A stretch of 64,000 nt of DNA from UBA668 sp043740085 (lineage in GTDB: Bacteria; Actinomycetota; Acidimicrobiia; Acidimicrobiales; Ilumatobacteraceae), in assembly GCA_043740085.1 (NCBI GenBank), contig JAYUCY010000001.1, forward strand, positions 6,583 through 70,582, in the 5' to 3' direction. Shown here piece by piece: positions 55,086 through 63,297 of this stretch; positions within the stretch are counted from its first letter, which is position 1, and each line of letters begins with the position of its first letter. The position numbers and the translations under genes are program-made. The notes beneath the pieces are model-generated. The model had not been told where the DNA came from. It did not search any database and saw only the letters and a program-made list of their open reading frames with translations.

Positions 55086-56336
55086 TCAGCAGTACTGGCG
55101 CACGGTGGGATACGGGTTGACTGCCGAACCTCCCCCTGGGTGAATCTCGAAGTGGAGATGATTGGCGCTCGTGTTGCCTGTGGCGCCGACGTAGCCGATC
55201 ACCTCGCCAGCGCCCACCCCGCGCGAGCTTCCCTCCCACGACGAGAGGTGGGCGTAGTAGTACTTGTTGCCGTCAGCCCCAGTCAGCCAGATCACGTTGC
55301 CGCCAGCCGCGTTGGTCTTCATCAGGACGCTGCCAGCGACGATCGCAACGAGCGGCGTCGCGAACGGACTCATCATGTCCACACCCTCATGCTTTCGACC
55401 GCCAGGCCGCGGGGCGCCCCACGTGTCCCCGAAAGCATTCGGCCCTGCGACCGGGCACAACCAGGAACCACCCGTGATCACCGGCGCTGGCGTCACCGGG
55501 GTTGGGGCAGGGTCGGGCACGGGTGGCTGGGCTGTCGGAGTGGGGCTCGGATTCGACGACGGTTGTGTTGTCGCCGGCGTCGACGGCGCTTGCGACCCAG
55601 ACCCTCCCCCGCCCCTGACCGGACGGACGGTCGTCGCTGTCGCAGCAGCGTCCGCCGCCGCCTTCGCATCGCGCTCCGCGGCGGCGTTCGCCGCTTCCTG
55701 GCGCTGCTTGGCCAACTGAGCCTCGTACGCTCGCTTGACTTCTTCGTCCTTGAGGTGTTCACGGAGTTTGGTCAACTCGACGAGTTGGTCGTCGACGTCG
55801 GCTTGCGTCGACGTCAGCTCATCGATGAGCGCGGCATTCTCGCTGGTGACGTCGTCGAGTCGGGCCTGCTGGTCCTCCAGGTCGCCGCGCACGGCGTCAA
55901 CGCTGTCGAGGTCCGCCGCACCGGCGTCCAACGCAACGCTACGAAGGGCGTCTACCTGCATCCATTCGGTGATATCTCCGAAGAGCGGCATCATCGGTGA
56001 GCTGGAACCGCCCATGAACCGATCCAACGCGATGCGAGTCATGCCCGCTTGAAGTTCTGCGAATCGAGCGACGGTCTCAGCGACCGCTGCCTGTGCAGTC
56101 TGCATCTCGATCGCCAGGTCCTCCGATCGCTGCTGCGCCTCGGCCCATCGCTGCGCCGTACTGTCCGCCTTCGCCTGCACCCGCAGTATCTCGGCTGCGA
56201 CCTGCTCTGAGGTCAGGCTCGAATCCGACGCCCGGGCCGCCCCTGCAGGAAGACCAACGACCAGCATGACTGCGAGCACCATCCCCGCCGAACGCCGCTG
56301 CGAGGAACAGCCGCTGATCAAATGTTTCAATCTCAT
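55086..56336 (-). CDS. Secreted M23 (LytM) metalloendopeptidase with coiled coil
   Basis: 416 residues. Signal peptide ending near ARA (about 36). A long coiled coil about 40-235 (as in EnvC/RipA-type hydrolase regulators), Pro/Thr spacer, and LytM domain about 290-416 with HEGVDMM (HxxxD) and HLHFE (HxH) zinc motifs, so it should be catalytically active. It cuts peptidoglycan crosslinks. ATG at 56336; operator site 8 begins 17 bases upstream. Confidence 0.92.
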   Translation of the reverse strand: MRLKHLISGCSSQRRSAGMVLAVMLVVGLPAGAARASDSSLTSEQVAAEILRVQAKADSTAQRWAEAQQRSEDLAIEMQTAQAAVAETVARFAELQAGMTRIALDRFMGGSSSPMMPLFGDITEWMQVDALRSVALDAGAADLDSVDAVRGDLEDQQARLDDVTSENAALIDELTSTQADVDDQLVELTKLREHLKDEEVKRAYEAQLAKQRQEAANAAAERDAKAAADAAATATTVRPVRGGGGSGSQAPSTPATTQPSSNPSPTPTAQPPVPDPAPTPVTPAPVITGGSWLCPVAGPNAFGDTWGAPRPGGRKHEGVDMMSPFATPLVAIVAGSVLMKTNAAGGNVIWLTGADGNKYYYAHLSSWEGSSRGVGAGEVIGYVGATGNTSANHLHFEIHPGGGSAVNPYPTVRQYC

Positions 56337-56353
56337 GACGGGACCACCGTAGC

Positions 56354-56370
56354 TCTTACATGGTGTCGTA
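56354..56370 (-). promoter_or_regulatory. BlaI/CopY-type operator, site 8 (M23 peptidase)
   Basis: TCTTACA-TGG-TGTCGTA, 17 bases before the peptidase start; the spacer TGG and right half are identical to site 4. Confidence 0.78.
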
Positions 56371-56532
56371 GCAACTGAGCCAAAGACGTCGCTGTGCTCC
56401 GCGACGGCAACGAGGGCCGGGTCCCGATCGATCAGCTCGCCGTCGGTGACCGCTGCGCTCCAAACTTCGTCGGCGTCTGGATCAAGATGACCAATGACTC
56501 TACTGCGATCGACTCGACCGCCCTACGATCGC

Positions 56533-56549
56533 TACTACACGATGTCGTC
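56533..56549 (+). promoter_or_regulatory. BlaI/CopY-type operator, site 9 (SHOCT protein)
   Basis: TACTACA-CGA-TGTCGTC, one mismatch in the last position, 94 bases before the SHOCT gene. Confidence 0.75.
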
Positions 56550-56643
56550 ACGACACGCGAGTACCCCTACCACAACGAAAATGGGAGAACTCGGTCAGGG
56601 AGGCACACGTGGCGAAAACGTGCCGACGAATAGGAGTTACATC

Positions 56644-56904
56644 ATGAACAATGGAAACTGGAACGGCATGGATGGGGGGAACTGGTGGTGGATGTCGATC
56701 ATGATGTTCGTCGTCGTGGGTGGACTCATCTGGGTCGGGATCACACTCGTACGACACGGCAATCGCACCCCGCAACCACAAGCGCTGGGGACGGCGACCC
56801 CGCCAACGAATGCAACACCACAAGAACTCCTCGCCGAACGACTCGCCCGCGGCGAGATCGAGCCCGACGACTACCGCCAGCGCCTCAACGCGCTCGACCA
56901 CTGA
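56644..56904 (+). CDS. Small SHOCT-domain membrane protein
   Basis: 86 residues. A Trp/Gly/Asn-rich start, one membrane helix (about 16-38, WWWMSIMMFVVVGGLIWVGI), and a C-terminal SHOCT motif LLAERLARGEIEPDDYRQRL. AGGAG lies 8 bases before the ATG. SHOCT proteins are small and common next to metal and envelope genes; function unknown. Converges with the UbiB gene. Confidence 0.87.
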   Translation: MNNGNWNGMDGGNWWWMSIMMFVVVGGLIWVGITLVRHGNRTPQPQALGTATPPTNATPQELLAERLARGEIEPDDYRQRLNALDH

Positions 56905-57030
56905 TCGAACGAGTAACAGGACAGGTACCGGTCGTCGCGCTCAGCGAGCAGCTGAGTGACAGCGAGCGATCAGGGAGGCGCGACCGCCGAACTCGCTGTA
57001 CTGCGCCGAAGCAGCGGCGATCTTCGGGAT

Positions 57031-58485
57031 CTACGCCGAGTCGATACGTGCCGGGTCGTCGGGTGCGGAGGTGAGTTTGGGCAGCCAGGCGGTGAACGCA
57101 GTGAGCATCTGATAGCCGGGGTCGAGCCGAGCGGCAAGCCCTTCGCACATGACCAGTGTCTTGGTCAGCAGGGCGAGTTCGGGGGGCAGGCGGAGGCGGT
57201 GGACGCGGGCAACAGTCAGGTGGTCCTGCAACAACGCGCCGAACCTCAAAGTGCCGACGGGTTGCTCCAGGTAGCGCCGCATCAGAGATTGGAGATCGTG
57301 CCTGAGGGCTTGCCGATCAGTGCGTTCCGCAGCAATTCCCAGTTGGACGAAGTGGTCGACGACGCCGTCGATGTCATTGCTCACCATCGCGGTCAGCAGC
57401 CCGGCCAGCGTCTGGCGTAGTTGTGGCGTGAGGTCGCCGACCATGCCGAAATCGATGAGTCCGATGCGGCCGCTCTCGTCGACCAGCAGGTTCCCTGGAT
57501 GGGGATCGGCGTGAAAGAAGCCATCGTTGAAGACCATTTTGAGGTACAGCTCGGTGACCCTGGCTGCCACGTCTTGAGGTGCAATGCCTGCCCTGCGGAG
57601 CGCGTCAAGGTCATCAACTCGCGCGCCGCGCACGAAGTCGAGCGTGAGAACGGAGGCTGTCGACGCTTGCTCGTGGACCTTGGGGATTTCGACCGACGGC
57701 GTACCGGCGAGGTTCCGAGCAAATCGGGCGGCGTTCGCAGCCTCCACCGTGTAGTCGAGCTCGCACCGGAGCATCGACCCGAACTCGTCGACAAGTGCCG
57801 CGAGACCGATTCCCCGAGCATGACGCGACCACCGATCGAGGTGATGGGCCAACCTGGAGAGAATGAACAGGTCGATCTCGACGTGCTCGACGACACCCGG
57901 ACGGCGCACCTTGACGACCACCTCAGTGCCATCGCAGAGTCGGGCGCGGTACGCCTGCCCGATCGAGGCCGCCGCAATCGGCGTCTGTTCGAAGTCGTCG
58001 AAGAAATCGTGCATGGGGCCGGCAAGCTGCCGTTCGACTTCGTCGAGCGCTTTCCACGACTGTTCGAGGGGCGCGGCATCTTGAAGTTGGGCCAGCTCGG
58101 CCCGGTATCGTTCCTCGAGGAGATCGGGCCGGGCCGACAGGATTTGGCCGATCTTGATATACGTCGCGCCGAGATCCTCGAAGAGCATTCGCAGGTGCTC
58201 GTGCCGTTCATAGGGCTCCTCGCGGATCTTGTGGTGGAACCAGCCATGATGAAACGGGACCAGCCGACCGATCCCCGCCTTGCCGATGACCACACCCAGG
58301 CTGTGGCGTGTCACGATCCGGGCGACCTGTACTCGCCGCTCCCACAATCGACGCCGAGAGAAGCGAGCCCTACCGAAGACCACCGTCGGGGACCGAGGAG
58401 AAGACCGGCCTCGTCGTCGACTCGCCGCAACGAGACGGGTCATTCGATTCCGGCTTGCGCCCGATGGCCTTGCTCGAGGAATCAT
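57031..58485 (-). CDS. ABC1/UbiB-family protein kinase-like protein
   Basis: 484 residues. KxGQ motif YIKIGQILSARPDLL (about 95-109), the AAASIGQAYRA nucleotide loop, VKVRRPG with the lysine, ELDYTVEAANA, FHADPHPGNLL catalytic region and LIDFGMVG metal motif. The C-terminus has one or two hydrophobic segments. The family supports isoprenoid quinone or lipid metabolism through ATPase activity. ATG at 58485 is chosen because it lies downstream of operator site 10; the open frame through the operator is not used. Confidence 0.88.
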   Translation of the reverse strand: MIPRARPSGASRNRMTRLVAASRRRGRSSPRSPTVVFGRARFSRRRLWERRVQVARIVTRHSLGVVIGKAGIGRLVPFHHGWFHHKIREEPYERHEHLRMLFEDLGATYIKIGQILSARPDLLEERYRAELAQLQDAAPLEQSWKALDEVERQLAGPMHDFFDDFEQTPIAAASIGQAYRARLCDGTEVVVKVRRPGVVEHVEIDLFILSRLAHHLDRWSRHARGIGLAALVDEFGSMLRCELDYTVEAANAARFARNLAGTPSVEIPKVHEQASTASVLTLDFVRGARVDDLDALRRAGIAPQDVAARVTELYLKMVFNDGFFHADPHPGNLLVDESGRIGLIDFGMVGDLTPQLRQTLAGLLTAMVSNDIDGVVDHFVQLGIAAERTDRQALRHDLQSLMRRYLEQPVGTLRFGALLQDHLTVARVHRLRLPPELALLTKTLVMCEGLAARLDPGYQMLTAFTAWLPKLTSAPDDPARIDSA

Positions 58486-58524
58486 CGATGATCTCTTCGC
58501 GACGCGGCCATGGCCACCCTCCTC

Positions 58525-58541
58525 TACGACATTCTGTCGTA
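58525..58541. promoter_or_regulatory. BlaI/CopY-type operator, site 10 (UbiB kinase)
   Basis: TACGACA-TTC-TGTCGTA, a perfect dyad, 40 bases upstream of the UbiB start on the minus strand. On the plus side it faces a short SHOCT-like fragment. Confidence 0.85.
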
Positions 58542-58592
58542 GACTATCGAAGGCGTGGCTATTGCGGCAGCGCCGCCGCTCCACCGGGACGG

Positions 58593-58724
58593 GTGCGACG
58601 ATCGACTGAACTCGCTGCCAGCGGTGAGATCACTGTCGAGGAGTACCGCTCACGGCTTGAGAACTCGAGCGCCGCACCCCGCTGTGAACCGCCGATTCAT
58701 CGATTTCTCCTTGGTGTGTCGTGA
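58593..58724 (+). pseudogene. SHOCT-motif fragment
   Basis: A 43-codon GTG-started frame contains ELAASGEITVEEYRSRLENSS, a clear SHOCT motif, but no membrane helix or ribosome binding site. It probably descends from a gene like the one at 56.6 kb, facing operator site 10. It could be a decayed copy. Confidence 0.4.
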
Positions 58725-58728
58725 GTTG

Positions 58729-59130
58729 TCATGACTGTTGACGGAGGGTGTCGAGGGCGGCGCGGATGCGCCGGCCGGCTTCTTCGGCGATGGGTGCGAG
58801 CTCGGCGCGGCCTGGAACCTCGGAGATGACTTTCGCGTCGAGAGCTTCGACGATCGTGCAGCCATCTCCGGCGCGGACGACGACGTTGCAGGGCAGCAGC
58901 AGCCCGATCTGGCGCTCGATGTCGAGCGCCTGATGTGCCAACTGGGGGTTGCAGGCACCAAGGATCAGGTATGGCTCGATCTCGGCGCCGGTCTTGGCCT
59001 TGAGGGTGGCTTGGACATCGATCTCGGTCAGGATCCCGAAGCCTTGGGCGGCAAAGGCTTCTCTCACCTTGGCGATGGCGTCGTCCTGGGACAGTGTCAT
59101 CTCGATTGTCAGCGCATATTCCATGCTCAT
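58729..59130 (-). CDS. DUF302 protein
   Basis: 133 residues. DUF302 blocks: YALTIEMTLSQDDAIAKVREAFAAQGFGILTEIDV, LGACNPQLAHQAL and GLLLPCNVVV, with the two conserved Cys. The family is often found with sulfur or copper detoxification genes, as here. AAGGAG lies 5 bases before ATG 59130; another ATG is two codons in. It overlaps the upstream rhodanese fusion gene (ATGA). Biochemical role unknown. Confidence 0.88.
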   Translation of the reverse strand: MSMEYALTIEMTLSQDDAIAKVREAFAAQGFGILTEIDVQATLKAKTGAEIEPYLILGACNPQLAHQALDIERQIGLLLPCNVVVRAGDGCTIVEALDAKVISEVPGRAELAPIAEEAGRRIRAALDTLRQQS

Positions 59131-60530
59131 GTCTCCTTGTGTTTCTGATTGTTTGTTGAATCTTGTGGTGCTTCGGCCATCGTGAGACCCAACTGACGTT
59201 GCGCCGAGGTCCAGTCGTCGTCGATCAGCACCACCGTGCGGCCGGCGCGGTCCAGTAGCGACGCGGCGATCGCAGCCCGGTAGCCCGACGCGCAGTGCAC
59301 CCACAACTCGCCCTCGGGTATCTCGACCATCCGGCTTTCGAGCTGATCGAGTGGCACGTGAACCGAACCGCGTACATGGCCCTCGGACCACTCGTCCTCA
59401 CGGCGGACATCCACCACGACCACGACAGGGCGACCGATCTCCTCTGCCAGGTCGGTGAATTTCGCGGCCCGGTAGGTGCGACACTCGCCGCCGGCAGCCC
59501 ATTGTTCGAGTCCGCCGCTGACAGCGCCGGTTGGTCGATCGATCCCTATCCGAGCGAGGTCTCGCTGCGCGACTGCGATCTCGTCGGCGGTGTCTCCGAC
59601 CAGCGTAACCGGTGTCCCCCACGGGATCGTCCAGGCAAGGTAGGTGACGAACTTGTCGTCGAGTTCGACGTTGACGGTGCCTGCCAGGTGCGAGAGAGCA
59701 AACGCACGTCGAGCGCGCAGATCCACCACCCAGTCACCGGCATGGATCCGGCGACGCAGCTCGACCGGATCGACCCGCGTCGGGGGCGAAAGGTCCACCT
59801 CGCTCGGGCCTTGACGGTTGCGCGCGCCCATGTGGGCGTAGTAGCGCGGGTACGCCGTGAGACCGGACATCAACTGCTCGACGAAGCGGTCCTCATCATC
59901 GACGGTGAGCGCAACATTGGTCGACCGTTCCGCGGCAATGGTGCTGGCATCGACGCCGCTCGCCTCCGTGGAGGAGCAGAAACTGCCGAACCCGTGCGTC
60001 GGTTGGACAGCAACCTCGCCCGGCAGCCGCCGAGCGAGGTCACGCACCGACCGGAACTGGGCACGCGTCAGCTGCTCAGTGTGGTCGTCGCCGATCAAAT
60101 CGGTGCGGCCAACGGTTCCATACAACATCGATCCACCGGTGAACACGGCACGAGGACGACCGTCTTCGCTGACCACAAACGACAGGTGATGGGGTGTATG
60201 CCCCGGAGTGTGAACGACCTGGACGACAAATCCGCCTACTTCGAGATTGTCGCCGTCGCGGACCCCGACATGATCGAACTCGACGTCTTCGTCGGCCGAC
60301 AACACGTACAGGGCACCAACAACCCGAGCCAGTTCGAGTCCTCCGGTCACGTAATCGTTGTGTATGTGCGTCTCGAACACGTGCGAGATACGCACCCCGA
60401 GATCGGCGGCGACCGCCACCACCCTGTCGATATCGCGCTGCGGATCGATGACCGCGGCGACCGACCCGTCATGCACCACGTAGCTTCGGTCACCCAACGA
60501 CTTGGTCTCGATCGTGACAATAGAAATCAC
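59127..60530 (-). CDS. Persulfide dioxygenase-rhodanese fusion (CstB/BaeB-like)
   Basis: 467 residues. Metallo-beta-lactamase domain about 1-235 with THIHNDYVTGG (HxHxD), HTPGHTPHHLSF and QPTHGFGSFC, as in ETHE1-type persulfide dioxygenases. A first rhodanese-like domain (about 265-360) lacks the active Cys. The second (about 370-455) has HCASGYRA with the Cys. The three-part layout is that of CstB-like enzymes, which convert persulfide to sulfite or thiosulfate. GTG start coupled to a small upstream frame. Confidence 0.9.
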   Translation of the reverse strand: MISIVTIETKSLGDRSYVVHDGSVAAVIDPQRDIDRVVAVAADLGVRISHVFETHIHNDYVTGGLELARVVGALYVLSADEDVEFDHVGVRDGDNLEVGGFVVQVVHTPGHTPHHLSFVVSEDGRPRAVFTGGSMLYGTVGRTDLIGDDHTEQLTRAQFRSVRDLARRLPGEVAVQPTHGFGSFCSSTEASGVDASTIAAERSTNVALTVDDEDRFVEQLMSGLTAYPRYYAHMGARNRQGPSEVDLSPPTRVDPVELRRRIHAGDWVVDLRARRAFALSHLAGTVNVELDDKFVTYLAWTIPWGTPVTLVGDTADEIAVAQRDLARIGIDRPTGAVSGGLEQWAAGGECRTYRAAKFTDLAEEIGRPVVVVVDVRREDEWSEGHVRGSVHVPLDQLESRMVEIPEGELWVHCASGYRAAIAASLLDRAGRTVVLIDDDWTSAQRQLGLTMAEAPQDSTNNQKHKET

Positions 60531-60652
60531 CGCAATCCCCCAGTTCGGACCTCGTGCATACCGACGAGACGACACACAGCCAGACTCGAACCGTCGACCG
60601 CGATCACCGCCTCGGCGGGCAAAGACCCTGCGATCGACACCAGTTCGGCCAT
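60527..60652 (-). CDS. 41-residue coupled small ORF, possibly a Rieske-type stub
   Basis: Begins MAELVSIAGSLPAEAVIAVDG behind AAGGAGA and ends GTGA-overlapped with the persulfide dioxygenase gene. The sequence recalls the first 30-35 residues of Rieske-type ferredoxins, but the iron-sulfur CxH motifs are absent. It may be a truncated gene that now acts as a leader coupling translation, or a genuine small protein. Confidence 0.5.
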   Translation of the reverse strand: MAELVSIAGSLPAEAVIAVDGSSLAVCRLVGMHEVRTGGLR

Positions 60653-60686
60653 GGGTACATCTCCTTCGAAAACGACTCCCCCTCAT

Positions 60687-60704
60687 TATACCCCCGGAGG
60701 TATA
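60687..60704 (-). promoter_or_regulatory. CsoR/CstR-like operator
   Basis: TATACCCCCGGAGGTATA is a G-tract dyad of the type bound by CsoR-family (copper or persulfide) repressors. It lies 35 bases ahead of the small ORF that leads the persulfide dioxygenase-DUF302 operon. A persulfide-sensing CstR would fit the operon. No CsoR-family gene is in the window. Confidence 0.75.
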
Positions 60705-60761
60705 TTCTCGACGTTCAGCCGTTGCGAGCTCATATCCAGCAGTCGCCTGAGCAATGATCGA

Positions 60762-62864
60762 TCAATGCGCCTCAGGAAGCCTGATTCGCTTGAGCATCAC
60801 TGCATTGACGGCAACGATGATGCTGGAGCCAGACATGGAAAGTGCGGCGATCTCCGGGCGCAGGACCAATCCGAAGGCGGGTTCGAAGACCCCGGCGGCG
60901 ATCGGCAGGGCGATGACGTTGTAGCCGACCGCCCAGCCCAGGTTCTGACGCATCTTGCGCAGCGTGCCGCGCCCGATTTGCAGCGCGACGGGCACGTCGA
61001 GCGGGTCGGATCGCATCAGCACCAAATCGGCAGTTTCGATGGCGACGTCGGTGCCTGCTCCGATGGCGATCCCGATGTCGGCCTGAGCGAGCGCAGGGGC
61101 GTCGTTCACGCCGTCGCCGACCATGGCCACCTTGCGACCCTTGGCTTGCAGCTCGGCGATCTTGGCCGACTTGTCGCCAGGCAGCACCTCGGCAATCACG
61201 TTGTCGACGCCGAGGATCCCAGCAATCCGCTTCGCGGTGGCCTCGTTGTCGCCGGTGAGCATCACCACCTCGATGCCGAGATCGCGGAGGGCGGCCACGG
61301 CTGCTGCGGCAGTGTCGCGAGGGGCATCGGCCATTGCGATCAGTCCGACTGCGCGGCCGTCGACGGCCACGATCACAGCGGTGCGCCCGCTCTCGGCGAG
61401 CTGCTGGCGCCGCGCAGCGAGCGCGCCGAGGTCGATGCCTTCGCGTTCCATCAACCGCCGGTTGCCGACTGCGACGCGACGACCATCGACGGTGGCTAGC
61501 GCGCCATGTCCGGGCACGCTGTCGAATCCTTCGGCGCTCATGACAGCCGCCCCACGGGACTCGGCGGCGATGACCACCGCCCGTGCGAGCGGATGCTCGG
61601 ACTCGCGTTCCACCGCAGCGACCAACGCAAGCATCACGGCCTCATCGATGCCTTCGGTGACGATGTCGGTAACCTCCGGCTCGCCTTTGGTCAGGGTTCC
61701 CGTCTTGTCCATCACCACGGTGTCGATGCGTGCTGCGGTCTCGAGGGCCATCGCATTTTTGAACAGCACGCCTCGCTGGGCGCCGAGGCCGGTGCCGACC
61801 ATGATCGCCGTTGGGGTCGCCAACCCCAGCGCATCCGGACAGGTGATGACGACCACCGTGATCGCGAACAGCATCGCCTCCGAGACAGAACGGTCGGCGA
61901 GGAAATACCACACGACGAACGTGGCAGCACCGCCGAGCAAGGCAACGAACACGAGCCAGAACGCCGCCCGATCCGCCAGGCGTTGCCCCGGCGCCTTGGA
62001 GTTCTGCGCCTCCTGCACCAGCTTCACGATCTGCGCCAAGGCCGTGTCGGCGCCAACCTTGGTGGCGCGTACCCGCAGGGTGCCGGTCGTGTTCAGCGTT
62101 GCCCCGATCACCTGATCGCCCGCCGCTTTGTGAACCGGCAGGCTCTCTCCGGTCACCATCGACTCGTCGAGATCGCTGTCGCCGTCCTCCACCAGACCAT
62201 CGACAGCCACCTTGGCACCTGGGCGGATGAGCAGCAGATCACCGACCGCGACCTCCGAGGTCGGGATCTCGACCTCGTTGCCGTCGCGAATCACCGTGGC
62301 CTTTGGTGGGGCGAGATCGATCAAGGCTCGTATCGCTTCGTTCGCACCACCACGGGCCCGCATCTCGAACCAATGGCCGAGCAGCACAAAGGTGGTCAGC
62401 ACCGAGGCGGCCTCGTAGAAGACCTCGCCACCGCCCGTGACGGTGACCGCGAGGGAGTACAACCATCCCGCCCCGACCGCCACAGCGACCAACACCATCA
62501 TGTCCAACGTGCGCGCCCGCAGCGCTCGGACAGCACCATCGAAGAAGATCCATCCCGCCCAGAACACCACCGGAAGGCTCAGGACCAGCTGAACGATGTC
62601 GTCACGCAGCCCGAACGGTGCGCTCACGCTGAAGTTGAGAACATCCCGACCGATTGGGGACCACATCAGAATCGGGATCGACAGGACCGCAGCCACAACG
62701 AAACGGCGACGCATGTCGGCAACCATCGAAGCCATCGACATGCCAGCGTGCCCACCGTGACCCATCGCGTCGTGTGGTGAACGCGTCGTGGAAGAGTCGC
62801 CGGAGGCGGCCGGGAGGTGGTGGGCTCCCTGCGCAGAACCTTCGTGAGTGGGGGTCGTCGTCAT
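60762..62864 (-). CDS. Heavy-metal (copper-type) P1B ATPase with CPD motif
   Basis: 700 residues. Met/His-rich N-terminus (GHGGHAGMSM) without a CxxC domain, six to eight helices, actuator TGES (MVTGESLPVHK), phosphorylation site DKTGTLTKG, GDGVNDAPALAQAD hinge, and HP-type motif ESEHPLA. The membrane metal site reads ITCPDALGLATP: CPD instead of CPC or CPH. Layout is closest to the CopB-like group. GAGGAG lies 7 bases before the ATG at 62864. It probably exports copper; metal specificity with CPD is uncertain. Confidence 0.88.
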   Translation of the reverse strand: MTTTPTHEGSAQGAHHLPAASGDSSTTRSPHDAMGHGGHAGMSMASMVADMRRRFVVAAVLSIPILMWSPIGRDVLNFSVSAPFGLRDDIVQLVLSLPVVFWAGWIFFDGAVRALRARTLDMMVLVAVAVGAGWLYSLAVTVTGGGEVFYEAASVLTTFVLLGHWFEMRARGGANEAIRALIDLAPPKATVIRDGNEVEIPTSEVAVGDLLLIRPGAKVAVDGLVEDGDSDLDESMVTGESLPVHKAAGDQVIGATLNTTGTLRVRATKVGADTALAQIVKLVQEAQNSKAPGQRLADRAAFWLVFVALLGGAATFVVWYFLADRSVSEAMLFAITVVVITCPDALGLATPTAIMVGTGLGAQRGVLFKNAMALETAARIDTVVMDKTGTLTKGEPEVTDIVTEGIDEAVMLALVAAVERESEHPLARAVVIAAESRGAAVMSAEGFDSVPGHGALATVDGRRVAVGNRRLMEREGIDLGALAARRQQLAESGRTAVIVAVDGRAVGLIAMADAPRDTAAAAVAALRDLGIEVVMLTGDNEATAKRIAGILGVDNVIAEVLPGDKSAKIAELQAKGRKVAMVGDGVNDAPALAQADIGIAIGAGTDVAIETADLVLMRSDPLDVPVALQIGRGTLRKMRQNLGWAVGYNVIALPIAAGVFEPAFGLVLRPEIAALSMSGSSIIVAVNAVMLKRIRLPEAH

Positions 62865-62994
62865 TGTTGCTCCTCGTCGGCCGAACGCTGTTGCTGGCGT
62901 CAGCCTCGTCGTTCCTATCCTGCCCCAACTACAGCGCACCATCATCGGGGCTCGCTACGGAACCGGATTCGGACCAACCTTCGACCGACCACGA

Positions 62995-63273
62995 ATGACC
63001 GACGACATCGACGCCGCGGCCCGCTTGGCCGCCGGTCCTGCATACCTGGACAACGAGGTGCGGGAGAGCGTACGCAGCAATCGCGGGCGAGCAGCGTGCG
63101 ATCACATCACAGCGAAGGTGGACCGGCTACGAGCCGGTCCACTCTTCGTTTTCGGCAGCATAGGTCGGCCATGGCAGCGCCTGACATGGAGAGTGCCGGC
63201 GTTGGGAGGGTGCAGCTTCGGATTGAACGGAGCAACGCCTTTCCGATTGCCCCGTCCAGTCGCGACAAGCTGA
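62995..63273 (+). CDS. Hypothetical protein
   Basis: A 92-codon frame with an acidic start (MTDDIDAAARLAAGPAYLDNEVRESVRSN). Only the first 45 residues look protein-like; a strong terminator hairpin falls inside the frame at 63118. No ribosome binding site is evident. The 430 bases between copA and the SOD gene otherwise show nothing else recognisable. Confidence 0.3.
   Translation: MTDDIDAAARLAAGPAYLDNEVRESVRSNRGRAACDHITAKVDRLRAGPLFVFGSIGRPWQRLTWRVPALGGCSFGLNGATPFRLPRPVATS
63118..63153 (+). terminator. Rho-independent terminator, plus strand
   Basis: GTGGACCGGCT (63118-63128) pairs perfectly with AGCCGGTCCAC (63132-63142) around ACG, followed by TCTTCGTTTTC. The T-rich tail is on the plus side. 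No convincing gene ends before it, so a short plus-strand transcript (protein or small RNA) from about 62.9-63.1 kb is implied. Confidence 0.65.
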
Positions 63274-63297
63274 GGACAGTCCACGACCTCTGTGGTG

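Noticed and set aside
59295..61499. 734-codon plus-strand frame opposite the persulfide dioxygenase and P-type ATPase genes
   Set aside because: Runs through two opposite genes and the CsoR-like operator; no protein motif.
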